This document shows positions 23,084-31,128 of a stretch of 50,784 nt of DNA, piece by piece. The notes under the pieces were generated by a model. It was not told the DNA's origin and did not search any database. It saw nothing but the letters and a program-made list of their open reading frames with translations. The stretch is from Synergistaceae bacterium. Lineage in GTDB: Bacteria; Synergistota; Synergistia; Synergistales; Aminobacteriaceae. Made by a program: the position numbers and the translations under genes. Where the stretch lies: the NCBI GenBank assembly GCA_031274425.1, contig JAISQE010000108.1:1-50784 (forward strand), read 5' to 3'. Positions within the stretch are counted from its first letter, which is position 1; the number at the start of each line of letters is the position of its first letter.

Positions 23084-25021
23084 GTGTTGAAGTTCGAGGG
23101 AAATAACGGAAAAATCTGTGAGTTCCAGACGGAGTCGGTGAAAGTGTCCGAGGCGCTGTCCGAGCTGGGACTTTTAAAAAAGGCATTGGCGGGCAAGGTG
23201 AATGGAGAGCTGCTGGACCTCGATCGCGGAATATCGCAAGGCGGCAGGGCCGAGCCCGTGCTCGCGAGCTCCGAAGAAGGACTGGAGATCTTACGCCATT
23301 CCGCCGCGCATCTGATGGCGCAGGCGATCGAAAAGCTGTATCCCGGCGCGAAGTTCGGGATCGGCCCCTGCATCAAAGACGGGTTTTACTACGACATCGA
23401 CCTTCCGATCGCTTTGACGGAACAGGACCTGCCGGTGATCGAGGCGGAGATGCGTAAATTCGCGGGCGCTTCGTCGAAGGTTGAGAGAATCGACATGGCG
23501 AGGGACGAGGCGCTCGCTTTTTTCAAGGAGCGCGGCGACCCCTACAAGGTCGAGTTGATCTCGGCTCTGGAAGCTCCAACCGTGTCGCTCTACAAGCAGG
23601 GCGACTACGTGGACCTCTGCCGCGGGCCCCACGTGCCGGACACGTCCTGGATACGGAACTTCAAGTTGCTCTCCTTAGCCGGGGCTTACTGGCGCGGAGA
23701 CGAGAAGAACGTCATGCTGACCCGCGTCTACGGAACGGCTTTCGCCACTCCGGACGAGCTGAAAGAACATCTGCGGCGTCTGGAGGAGGCAAAATTGCGC
23801 GACCACCGCAAGCTGGGCAAGGAACTGGACCTTTTCAGCCTGCACGACGAGGGGCAGGGGTTCCCGTTCTTCCACCCCAAGGGAATGGCGGTGATCAACA
23901 CGCTGATGGAGTTCTGGCAGCGCGAACACACGCGACGCGGCTACGACGAAATACGCACGCCTCTCATCTTGGACCGTTCCCTCTGGCTTCAGTCCGGCCA
24001 CTGGGATCACTACAAGGAAAATATGTACTTCACGGAGATTGACGAGCAGCCCTTTGCCATAAAGCCCATGAACTGCCCCGGCGGGATGCTGGTCTACAAA
24101 ACCCAGATTCGCAGCTACCGCGACCTGCCGCTCCGCATGGCGGAACGGGGCATCGTGCACCGCCACGAGCGCAGCGGCGCTCTGCACGGTCTGATGCGCG
24201 TGCGCTGTTTCACCCAGGACGACGCCCATCTGTACTGCATGCCCGACCAGGTCCGGCAGGAGGTCGTCGGGGTCATGGACCTGTGCGACTATATTTACAA
24301 AAAAGTGTTTGGATTCAATTACAGGGTAGAGCTCTCCACGCGCCCGGAAAATTCTTTGGGGGAGACCGCGCAATGGGAGATGGCGGAGGCAGCGCTGAAA
24401 GACGCCCTCGAGTCCTCGGGGACGCCCTATCGCGTCAACGAAGGCGACGGCGCGTTCTATGGCCCCAAAATCGACTTTCACCTGGAGGACTGCATCGGCA
24501 GAACCTGGCAATGCGGCACCATCCAGCTCGACTTTCAGATGCCGGAGCGCTTCGACCTGACCTACGTCGGACCCGACGGAAAAGAACACCGCCCCGTCAT
24601 GTTGCATCGGACGATTTTGGGCAGCATCGAGCGTTTCCTGGGCATTTTGATCGAAAACTACGCGGGGGCGTTTCCGTTCTGGATCGCGCCCGTGCAGGTC
24701 AAACTGATCCCCATTCAAACCCGAGGGACGGCCCCCGAGATCTCCCAGGCGGAAACCCACGAGAAGTACGTTCGGGAGCTGGCGGACACGTTCAGGGACT
24801 GGGACCTGAGAGTGGAGGTCGACAATCGGGACGAAAAGCTGGGCAAGCGGATACGAGACGCCCAGCTCCAGAAGGTGCCCTACATGATCGTGATCGGCGA
24901 CAAAGAGGTGGAATTGCGCACCGTCGCAGTACGCGAACGCAGCAAAGGCGACCTAGGCAGCATGTCCCTAGACGCCCTCAAGTCCGTCTGGGAGGCTGAG
25001 TTCAATCCATTGAAAAGGTAG
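23084..25021 (+). CDS. thrS: threonyl-tRNA synthetase
   Basis: This enzyme charges tRNA-Thr. It is 645 aa with full domain order: TGS-like N-terminus (1-60); tRNA-SAD editing domain with HSAAHLMAQAIEKLYPG near 73; class II core with MNCPGGM (zinc ligand C331) and RHERSGALHGLMRVRCF near 365; and the anticodon-binding domain with KLGKRIRDAQLQKVPYMIV near the end. The start is GTG behind AAGGAGG. Expression is governed by the upstream T-box. The gene lies between inverted 83-bp repeats. Confidence 0.97.
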   Translation: MLKFEGNNGKICEFQTESVKVSEALSELGLLKKALAGKVNGELLDLDRGISQGGRAEPVLASSEEGLEILRHSAAHLMAQAIEKLYPGAKFGIGPCIKDGFYYDIDLPIALTEQDLPVIEAEMRKFAGASSKVERIDMARDEALAFFKERGDPYKVELISALEAPTVSLYKQGDYVDLCRGPHVPDTSWIRNFKLLSLAGAYWRGDEKNVMLTRVYGTAFATPDELKEHLRRLEEAKLRDHRKLGKELDLFSLHDEGQGFPFFHPKGMAVINTLMEFWQREHTRRGYDEIRTPLILDRSLWLQSGHWDHYKENMYFTEIDEQPFAIKPMNCPGGMLVYKTQIRSYRDLPLRMAERGIVHRHERSGALHGLMRVRCFTQDDAHLYCMPDQVRQEVVGVMDLCDYIYKKVFGFNYRVELSTRPENSLGETAQWEMAEAALKDALESSGTPYRVNEGDGAFYGPKIDFHLEDCIGRTWQCGTIQLDFQMPERFDLTYVGPDGKEHRPVMLHRTILGSIERFLGILIENYAGAFPFWIAPVQVKLIPIQTRGTAPEISQAETHEKYVRELADTFRDWDLRVEVDNRDEKLGKRIRDAQLQKVPYMIVIGDKEVELRTVAVRERSKGDLGSMSLDALKSVWEAEFNPLKR

Positions 25022-25050
25022 TATCGTGAAAGCAGGTATAAATAAATTGG

Positions 25051-25133
25051 CTCCCTAATCCGCGAGATAAATTTGGGAAAGTATAACTGAAAGCAGTATT
25101 GTAAGGTATTTACGAACTCGATAGGTATTCACC
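25051..25133 (-). repeat. 83-bp inverted repeat, right copy (flanks thrS)
   Basis: Its reverse complement matches 22445-22527 almost base for base. It begins 30 bases after the thrS stop and forms the left 83 bases of the MITE-like element. Confidence 0.88.
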
Positions 25134-25275
25134 AAGTCTGATATGTATGTTTTATTGCCCAAGAGCGGGAAGAAAGATCCTTTTGGGATAGCAGTGAAAA
25201 CTTTTGGCCCTATGTACTCATGGACTATAGGGATTGAGAACCGCAATGGAGTTATCCACATTTTCCTCGCGGATT
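25057..25275. mobile_element. 219-bp MITE-like element with terminal inverted repeats
   Basis: AATCCGCGAG at 25057-25066 is mirrored by CTCGCGGATT at 25266-25275, and the match extends inward to about 17 of 20 positions. A 68-codon minus-strand frame (25261 to 25055) fills the element and ends LSVILSQIYLAD at its tip. The same tail is encoded in the truncated copy at 22445-22527. No transposase domain is visible. Clear target-site duplications are not seen. Confidence 0.6.
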
Positions 25276-25344
25276 TCCTACGGAAATAGATTCTCCTCCT
25301 ATTTTCATTGCTCGTTGTGATCGGCGATCATGGTCAGTTAGGTT
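25274..25344 (+). repeat. 71-bp dispersed repeat, copy C
   Basis: It is the same length and layout as copies A and B, starting TTTCCTACGGAAATAG and ending CAGTTAGGTT. It abuts the right tip of the MITE-like element, overlapping by two bases, and ends 13 bases before the promoter of the first peptide-transport operon. Confidence 0.85.
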
Positions 25345-25356
25345 TCCCGCTACCGC

Positions 25357-25385
25357 TTGACAAGTCGGCGACATGGAGATAACAT
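25357..25385 (+). promoter_or_regulatory. promoter of the first peptide ABC operon
   Basis: TTGACA (25357-25362), a 17-base spacer and TAACAT (25380-25385). It lies about 95 bases before the permease start. Confidence 0.55.
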
Positions 25386-25478
25386 TTCATCTCAGTCATT
25401 TTAGTATACATATATAAATAATAAGGTTTCCAGGAGCGTTTACAGAAACATTTGCAGAGAATCAAAGGAGGGGAAGAT

Positions 25479-26405
25479 GTGCTTCGTTACGTGACGTGGC
25501 GTTTGATTTCGCTGATTCCCGTCCTGGTTGGCGTGGCGTTTATCGTGTTCACGCTTTTGTATATCACGCCGGGAGATCCGGCCCGCATGGTTTTGGGCGA
25601 CTTGGCCACGGACGATATGATAGCGGAGTTTCGCGAGCGGGAGGGGTTGAACGACCCCTTTCTGTTGCAGTTCGGCCGCTACCTTTACAACGCCGCCGCC
25701 AAGGGGGACATCGGCAAGTCCTACATGACGAAGGCGTCGGTCTCCTCGGAGCTGAGGGCCTCTTTCCCGGACACCTTCAAGATCTCCATCTTCGCCATCC
25801 TCATCGCCCTGATTTTGGGCGTTCCGTTCGGCATCGTCTCGGCGGTCAAACAGTACTCGATTTTCGACTCCATCACGATGGTCTTCGCTATGGTGGGGAT
25901 GTCGATGCCGGTTTTCTGGCTGGGGCTGCTGCTCATTCTGACGTTTTCGGTCCATCTGCGCTGGCTGCCCTCGTCGGGGCTGGACTCGTTTTCGGCTATG
26001 ATCCTGCCGTCGGCGACTTTGGCCACGCAAAGCCTGGCCATCATCACCCGCATGACGCGCTCCAGCATGCTGGAGGTCATCCGCCAAGACTACATCCGAA
26101 CCGCGCGCGCCAAGGGGCAGAGGGAGTCCGTCGTGATTCTGCGTCATGCCCTGCGCAACGCGATGATTCCCATCGTCACCGTGGCGGGGGTTCAGTTCGG
26201 GGTGCTCCTGGGGGGCGCGGTGCTGACGGAGTCCATTTTTTCCATTCCCGGCGTGGGGCGTCTCATGGTCAGTTCCATCAAGATGCGCGACTACCCCATC
26301 GTGCAGGGAGGCGTGCTTTTTATCGCGTTCGCGGCGAGTTTCGTCAACTTGATCGTGGATATCCTCTACGTCTATATCGACCCGCGAATTAAAGTCCAGC
26401 GTTAA
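25479..26405 (+). CDS. peptide/nickel-type ABC transporter permease (DppB family), system 1
   Basis: This 308-aa inner-membrane subunit has about six helices. The family N-terminus is RYVTWRLISLIPVLVGV followed by YITPGDPARMVLG. The EAA-like coupling loop RQDYIRTARAKGQRESVV contacts the ATPase. I chose GTG at 25479, preceded by AAAGGAGG with a 9-base gap; the longer frame from 25452 would start before that site. The DppC partner follows after 30 bases. Substrate by family: di- or oligopeptides, nickel or glutathione. No ATPase gene is linked. Confidence 0.92.
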   Translation: MLRYVTWRLISLIPVLVGVAFIVFTLLYITPGDPARMVLGDLATDDMIAEFREREGLNDPFLLQFGRYLYNAAAKGDIGKSYMTKASVSSELRASFPDTFKISIFAILIALILGVPFGIVSAVKQYSIFDSITMVFAMVGMSMPVFWLGLLLILTFSVHLRWLPSSGLDSFSAMILPSATLATQSLAIITRMTRSSMLEVIRQDYIRTARAKGQRESVVILRHALRNAMIPIVTVAGVQFGVLLGGAVLTESIFSIPGVGRLMVSSIKMRDYPIVQGGVLFIAFAASFVNLIVDILYVYIDPRIKVQR

Positions 26406-26435
26406 TCTTAAATCTTAAACGTCGGAGGGAACGCC

Positions 26436-27299
26436 ATGGAAAACGTCGCGGGCAAAAACGGCAGGTCTCCGTCGCGGGTTTTGAAGGTGCTGTTGAGAAA
26501 TCGCTTGGCCGTTTTGGGGATGATCATCATCGTTCTGCTGGTTCTGGGAGCCGTCTTCGCGCCTTTGATCGCGCCCTACGATTACGCCCGCCAGAGGCTC
26601 GACCGGGGCTACGAAACGTCGTCCAAAGATTTTTGGCTGGGAACGGACGAATACGGCCGCGACGTATTTTCGCGGATCGTCTATGGGGCGCGCATTTCGC
26701 TGGCCGTGGGGTTTCTGACGGTGGGGATCGCTTTGTCGATGGGGATTCTGGTTGGGGTTTCCGCTGGCTACTACGGGGGAAAAATGGGGGGCGTCCTGAT
26801 GCGCCTGATGGACATTCTGTTGGCCATGCCCTCGATTCTGCTGGCTATCGCTATCGCGGCCTCACTGGGGCCGGGGCTCTTCAACTTGATGGTCGCGGTG
26901 GGGATCTCCAACATCCCCCGCTACGCGCGCATCGCCCGGGGCTCCGTGCTGTCGATCCGGGAGATGGAGTACATCGAGGCGGCCAAGGCGGTGGGGTCCA
27001 GCGACCTGCGCATTCTGACGCGCCACGTCGTTCCCAACTGCATGGCCCCCCTGATCGTGCAGGCCACCTTGGGGATCGCCTCGGCCATACTGAACGCGGC
27101 GGCGCTCTCCTTCATCGGCCTGGGCGTGCAGCCGCCCTTTCCGGAGTGGGGGGCCATGTTGTCGGAGGGGCGGCAGTTCATACGGGAGCTTCCCCACCTG
27201 ACGATCTTTCCCGGCCTGGCCATCATGTTCACGATTCTGGGATTCAACTTTCTGGGCGACGGGCTGCGCGACGCGCTGGACCCCAAACTGAGGCGCTAG
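26436..27299 (+). CDS. peptide/nickel-type ABC transporter permease (DppC family), system 1
   Basis: This second permease subunit has 287 aa, with the N-terminal helix RNRLAVLGMIIIVLLVLG, the periplasmic-side motif WLGTDEYGRDVFSRIVYGAR and the coupling loop EYIEAAKAVGSSDLRIL. It pairs with the preceding DppB-type protein. The ATG follows CGGAGGG. The stop is 2 bases before the GTG of the next, unknown membrane gene. It is closely similar in wording to the system 2 counterpart at 43714, so the two systems are paralogues. Confidence 0.92.
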   Translation: MENVAGKNGRSPSRVLKVLLRNRLAVLGMIIIVLLVLGAVFAPLIAPYDYARQRLDRGYETSSKDFWLGTDEYGRDVFSRIVYGARISLAVGFLTVGIALSMGILVGVSAGYYGGKMGGVLMRLMDILLAMPSILLAIAIAASLGPGLFNLMVAVGISNIPRYARIARGSVLSIREMEYIEAAKAVGSSDLRILTRHVVPNCMAPLIVQATLGIASAILNAAALSFIGLGVQPPFPEWGAMLSEGRQFIRELPHLTIFPGLAIMFTILGFNFLGDGLRDALDPKLRR

Positions 27300-27301
27300 A
27301 C

Positions 27302-27922
27302 GTGGACATCCCCCTGGAGAGATTTTTTACGAAAAAGGGTCCGCCCCCGGTCTCGGACGCCCCCGACCTGGCCCTTTCCTGGGAGGTTCGGGTGCCGATG
27401 CTGACCAATCCCGTTTTTATGCTGGACGCCCTGGCGGCTTTGGCGGGCGCGTGGTTCTTCCCCTCCGCCCTGTTCGCCTTCATCCTGAATTTGTCGGGGT
27501 TCGGGCTGGACGCGATTCTTCTCGTCGTCTCGTGGATCGGTCTGTGCGTCGCGCTTTTGGCGGGCACGTGCTTTTTCTTCATCCTGGTCCGTTTCGGGAA
27601 CGCTTACTACGCCAGGTACACGCTCTCCGCCTCGGGAATTTCCTGCGAAACCTCCCACGAATCCGCATCGGACGCCGGGAAGGGCGGTTTTTTTGCGTGC
27701 CGCGCCGCGCCGGTGCCCTCCGGGAGCATGTCCTCCGCCAAACTCGAAAAGTGGGCGGGCTGGGATAAAATCCGCAAAATGAAGGCGCTGCCCTCTTTGA
27801 GGGTCGTCACCTTGTCGGACGCTTTTTTGCCCGTTTTCCGCATTTTTTGCCCTGACGACCCGACCTTCGCCCAAACGCGGGAGCTGTGCGCGGCGATGCT
27901 GGCTTACCGAGAACGCAAGTAA
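27302..27922 (+). CDS. hypothetical membrane protein in the peptide ABC operon
   Basis: A 206-aa protein starts GTG two bases after the permease stop, with GAGG inside the end of the upstream gene. Two hydrophobic helices lie at about 40-65 and 70-97, between a short N-terminus rich in Pro and charged residues and a C-terminal soluble part (FGNAYYARYTLSASGISCE). That layout resembles small membrane proteins with a PH-like or YcxB-like C-terminus, but I cannot assign a family. The tight spacing implies co-expression with the importer. System 2 has no such gene. Confidence 0.55.
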   Translation: MDIPLERFFTKKGPPPVSDAPDLALSWEVRVPMLTNPVFMLDALAALAGAWFFPSALFAFILNLSGFGLDAILLVVSWIGLCVALLAGTCFFFILVRFGNAYYARYTLSASGISCETSHESASDAGKGGFFACRAAPVPSGSMSSAKLEKWAGWDKIRKMKALPSLRVVTLSDAFLPVFRIFCPDDPTFAQTRELCAAMLAYRERK

Positions 27923-28020
27923 GGGCTTACGTTATAGTGAATTGAAGTAAAAAGCCTAAAGTTAGAATAGCTAAAAACAGTTTTTTAAAGGGTTTAACTC
28001 ATTTTTACCAGTACGTTCTT

Positions 28021-28048
28021 TTGTAAAGCGCTATACATATTTTAAATA
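28021..28048 (+). promoter_or_regulatory. candidate promoter of binding protein 1
   Basis: TTGTAA (28021-28026), a 16-base spacer and TAAATA (28043-28048) lie directly before the GGAGGAGG ribosome site. The transcript would start very close to that site, so the assignment is tentative. Confidence 0.35.
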
Positions 28049-28075
28049 TATCTCAAATGGAGGAGGCAACAAGCA

Positions 28076-29626
28076 ATGAAGAAATTTTTTTTGAGTTTTT
28101 TGGGGACGGCGGCGTTTCTTTGGATCGCGGCGTTCGGAGCGTACGGGGCATACGGAAAAGCCGCGGCCGCCGAGAAGGATACGTTCGTCTACGGGAACGG
28201 GTACGACATCCGAACGCTCGACCCGATAGCCACCAGCGACGCTCCCTCGTGGCAGGCGTGCCGGCACATCTATCAGACGCTCATCGAGCTGGACGACGAC
28301 TTGAACGTGACGCCGGAGCTGGCGGAAAAGTACGAGGTCGTTTCCCCGACGCTTTATCGTTTTTTCCTGAAAAAGGGCGTGAAGTTTCACAACGGGGAAG
28401 AAGTGAAAGCCGATGACGTCGTGTTTTCGCTCTCGCGGGCCCTTTCCCCGGCGGGCAGCGCGGTGCGCGCGTTCGTCGCGGACATCGACTCGGTGGAGGC
28501 GGTCGACGAGTACACCGTGGACATCAAGCTGAAAAAGGTCTCGACGCCCTTCATCATGAACCTCTCCGTTCCCTGGGCGGGGATTCTCAACCGCAAGGCC
28601 GTGGAGGAGGCCGGTGAAAACTACGCCCAAAACCCCGTGGGCTCCGGGCCCTTCCGTTTCGAAAGCTGGAGAAAAGGGGACCGTGTGGTTCTGGAGCGTT
28701 TCGAGGATTTCGCCGGGCCGAAGCCCAAGTACAAGACCCTGGTCATCCGGGCGATCCCGGAGGCCAACATCCGGGCTATAGAATTGGAAAGCGGCGCGGT
28801 GGACCTCATCTACCTTCCATCGACCAGCGACCTGCTGCGCCTCGAAGGGGATTCGCGCTTCGTGACCTATCGGGACACCCGGCCGGCCGCCACGAACTTC
28901 CTGGGCTTCAACACCCAAAAGCCCGGACTGGACAACCCCAAGGTCCGTCAGGCCCTGGCGTACGGGGTCAACGTGAAGGGCATCGTGCAAAGCGTTTTCA
29001 GGAACATCGGATGCAGCCCCGCGCAGAATGCCCTGCCTCCCGGCGTGATCTATTTCGACGCCGAAAACAACCGGGTGCAGGAGTACGACCCCGAAAAGGG
29101 CAAGGCTCTTTTGGGGGAGACCGGCTACAAGCCGGACAAACTGCAGCTCGTCACCAACGAGCGGTCCGACAGGCAGGCCATGGCCACGATCATCCAGGCC
29201 GGATTCAAGGAACTGGGCGTCGACGTGGAAATTCAGATCCTGGAGTGGGCCGCGTTTTTGGACTTCCTGAAGGAGGGCAAACACGACCTCTGCATTCTCG
29301 GAAACTTCGCGCCCATACCGGACCCGGACGCCATTTTGCAGAGCTCCTTCCACTCCTCCATGGCCAGGCAGACCAACTACGCGAATTTCGCCGACCCGGA
29401 GACGGACGAGCTTCTCGAAAAAGGCGTCGCCATGCCCGCCGGGGAGGAGCGCAAGGAACTGTACTTCAAGTTGCAGCGGCTTCTGGACGAGAAAAAACCC
29501 TGGGTTCCCCTGGTCTATCTCGTGGCCACCCAACTGGGCTCGGCAAGGCTCGAAGGGGTCAATCCCAGGTCCAACGGCGGCGGCTTCTACGACTTCCGCA
29601 AGATTTCCTTCAAGCCCGCGGATTGA
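28076..29626 (+). CDS. peptide-type ABC substrate-binding protein (SBP family 5), system 1
   Basis: This periplasmic solute-binding protein has 516 aa. A signal peptide comes first (KKFFLSFLGTAAFLWIAAF, likely cut near residue 34). The SBP_bac_5 fold follows, with YDIRTLDPIATSDAPSW, GVKFHNGEEVKADDVVFSL near 102, NPVGSGPFRFESW near 185 and the late PWVPLVYL. It probably feeds the permeases just upstream (25479-27299). The ligand may be peptides, though opines, nickel-chelates and other molecules use the same fold. It has its own likely promoter and is followed by a strong terminator. Confidence 0.9.
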   Translation: MKKFFLSFLGTAAFLWIAAFGAYGAYGKAAAAEKDTFVYGNGYDIRTLDPIATSDAPSWQACRHIYQTLIELDDDLNVTPELAEKYEVVSPTLYRFFLKKGVKFHNGEEVKADDVVFSLSRALSPAGSAVRAFVADIDSVEAVDEYTVDIKLKKVSTPFIMNLSVPWAGILNRKAVEEAGENYAQNPVGSGPFRFESWRKGDRVVLERFEDFAGPKPKYKTLVIRAIPEANIRAIELESGAVDLIYLPSTSDLLRLEGDSRFVTYRDTRPAATNFLGFNTQKPGLDNPKVRQALAYGVNVKGIVQSVFRNIGCSPAQNALPPGVIYFDAENNRVQEYDPEKGKALLGETGYKPDKLQLVTNERSDRQAMATIIQAGFKELGVDVEIQILEWAAFLDFLKEGKHDLCILGNFAPIPDPDAILQSSFHSSMARQTNYANFADPETDELLEKGVAMPAGEERKELYFKLQRLLDEKKPWVPLVYLVATQLGSARLEGVNPRSNGGGFYDFRKISFKPAD

Positions 29627-29663
29627 TGTTGCGTTAACATCGCAAAGAAAAAATTAATGGGGT

Positions 29664-29704
29664 CAGGGGACGAGTCCCCTGCGGGGCGCGGGGCTCCGCC
29701 CCGC
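29664..29704. other. double GC-rich hairpin
   Basis: CAGGGGAC/GTCCCCTG (29664-29671, 29674-29681) is followed at once by GCGGGGCG/CGCCCCGC (29681-29688, 29697-29704). Neither has a T-tract beyond GGTTTT. Similar stems occur at 7021 and 15701. Confidence 0.55.
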
Positions 29705-29715
29705 GGTTTTGGCTT

Positions 29716-29751
29716 AAAAAAATGCCGTCCATCGCTGGACGGCATTTTTTT
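29716..29751. terminator. bidirectional terminator between binding protein 1 and glgC
   Basis: AAAAAAATGCCGTCCA (29716-29731) pairs perfectly with TGGACGGCATTTTTTT (29736-29751) around TCGC. The T-tract on both strands suits the convergent genes on either side. Confidence 0.93.
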
Positions 29752-29772
29752 CGATGACTCTGACTGGGCGAA

Positions 29773-31101
29773 CTAACTGAAGGTGGACCAGGAAAAGGCG
29801 TCGAGGGCTTTTTCGTCGACGTCTTTTTGGTATTGGATGCGAGGCATTCCCATGGTGACGATGCCGGAGGAGGGGTCGATGGCGTACTCGAGCGCGTCGG
29901 CCTCGGGATCCTCGCCGATGACGGTGTTGTCGGGGATATAGTTGTGCGCGTCGATCACCGCGCGTTTGATGCGGCAATTCCGGCCGATGACGACGCCCTG
30001 GCCGATGACGCTTTCTTCTATGAGCGATCCCGGCTGAACCACGCAGTTGCGCGACAAAACGGACCGGAACACCCGCGCTCCCAATATCCGGCTTCCCTCG
30101 GCCAAAAGAGCCCGGTTGACGGTGCAATCGTGCCCCTCGGCCGGATAGGAATAAGAAGGGGGGTCGGCGAAAGAAACGGTACGGATCGGCCACATGGGGT
30201 TGTAGAGCGTCATCTCCGAATCGTAGGACAGGAGTTCCATGTGAGCCTGCCAATAGGCTTTGATGGTCCCCACGTCGCGCCAGTAGGGTTTATCGTCGCG
30301 CCACTGATGCATTTTCTCGATTTCGCGCGTGGAGTGCGGCAGGACGTTGGTCGAGAAGTCGTAGGCGTAAACCCGCGCTTTCTGCTGCACCAGGCCGGGG
30401 ATGATGTCGCGTCCGAAATCGTGGCTGGTCGGCTGTTGGGAATCGTAAATCAGGGTTTCCTCCAGGATGCTGCGCTCGAAGATGTAGTTGCCCATGGAGA
30501 CGTAGCAGAATCCCGGCCTGTCGGGAATTTCGGGGGGCACGGCCGGTTTTTCCAGGAAGTCGACGATGCGCCCCGACGCGTCGGTTCTGATGCAGCCGAA
30601 CTGATAGGCTTCGGCAAGGGGAACCACGTTGGCCGCGACGGTGACGTCCGCTTTCTGAGCGAGGTGGGAGTCCAGCATTTGTTCGACGTCCATTTTGTAG
30701 ATGTGGTCCGCCGCGAAAATGCAAACCTGGTCGGCCTTGAAGAGCGAGACCAGGTGCAGGTTCTGAAACACGGCGTCCGCCGTGCCCTGGAACCAATGTT
30801 CCCCCCGCCACATCTGCGCGGGGACGAGGGTCACGAAAAAGTCGCGGCCGCGCAAAGCGCCGCCGAACTGCCATCCCTGTTCGATGTGTTCGTTGAGGGA
30901 CTGGCTCTTGAATTGGACGAGGACATAAATAGCAAAAATGCCGCTGTTGACGAGATTGGAAAGCGCAAAATCGATGATGCGGTATTTGGCCCCGAAATAA
31001 ACGGCCGGTTTGGCCCGATAGCGAGTCAACGGCATCAAGCGCTCGCCTTTGCCTCCCGCGAGAACGATTCCGAGAACCCTCCCGTACTTTCCTCCGTACA
31101 T
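29773..31101 (-). CDS. glgC: glucose-1-phosphate adenylyltransferase
   Basis: This enzyme makes ADP-glucose from glucose-1-phosphate and ATP, the committed step of glycogen synthesis. It is 442 aa. The N-terminal nucleotidyltransferase carries LAGGKGERLMPLT and YRIIDFALSNLVNSG. The sugar-phosphate region follows (FLEKPAVPP near 180). The C-terminus is a left-handed beta-helix with repeats such as GSLIEESVIGQGVVIG. The bacterial allosteric type is expected. It is the last gene of the minus-strand order glgP-glgA-glgC, 27 bases after glgA. Confidence 0.96.
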   Translation of the reverse strand: MYGGKYGRVLGIVLAGGKGERLMPLTRYRAKPAVYFGAKYRIIDFALSNLVNSGIFAIYVLVQFKSQSLNEHIEQGWQFGGALRGRDFFVTLVPAQMWRGEHWFQGTADAVFQNLHLVSLFKADQVCIFAADHIYKMDVEQMLDSHLAQKADVTVAANVVPLAEAYQFGCIRTDASGRIVDFLEKPAVPPEIPDRPGFCYVSMGNYIFERSILEETLIYDSQQPTSHDFGRDIIPGLVQQKARVYAYDFSTNVLPHSTREIEKMHQWRDDKPYWRDVGTIKAYWQAHMELLSYDSEMTLYNPMWPIRTVSFADPPSYSYPAEGHDCTVNRALLAEGSRILGARVFRSVLSRNCVVQPGSLIEESVIGQGVVIGRNCRIKRAVIDAHNYIPDNTVIGEDPEADALEYAIDPSSGIVTMGMPRIQYQKDVDEKALDAFSWSTFS

Positions 31102-31128
31102 GGTCTATACCCTCTCTCCGCGTCTACC

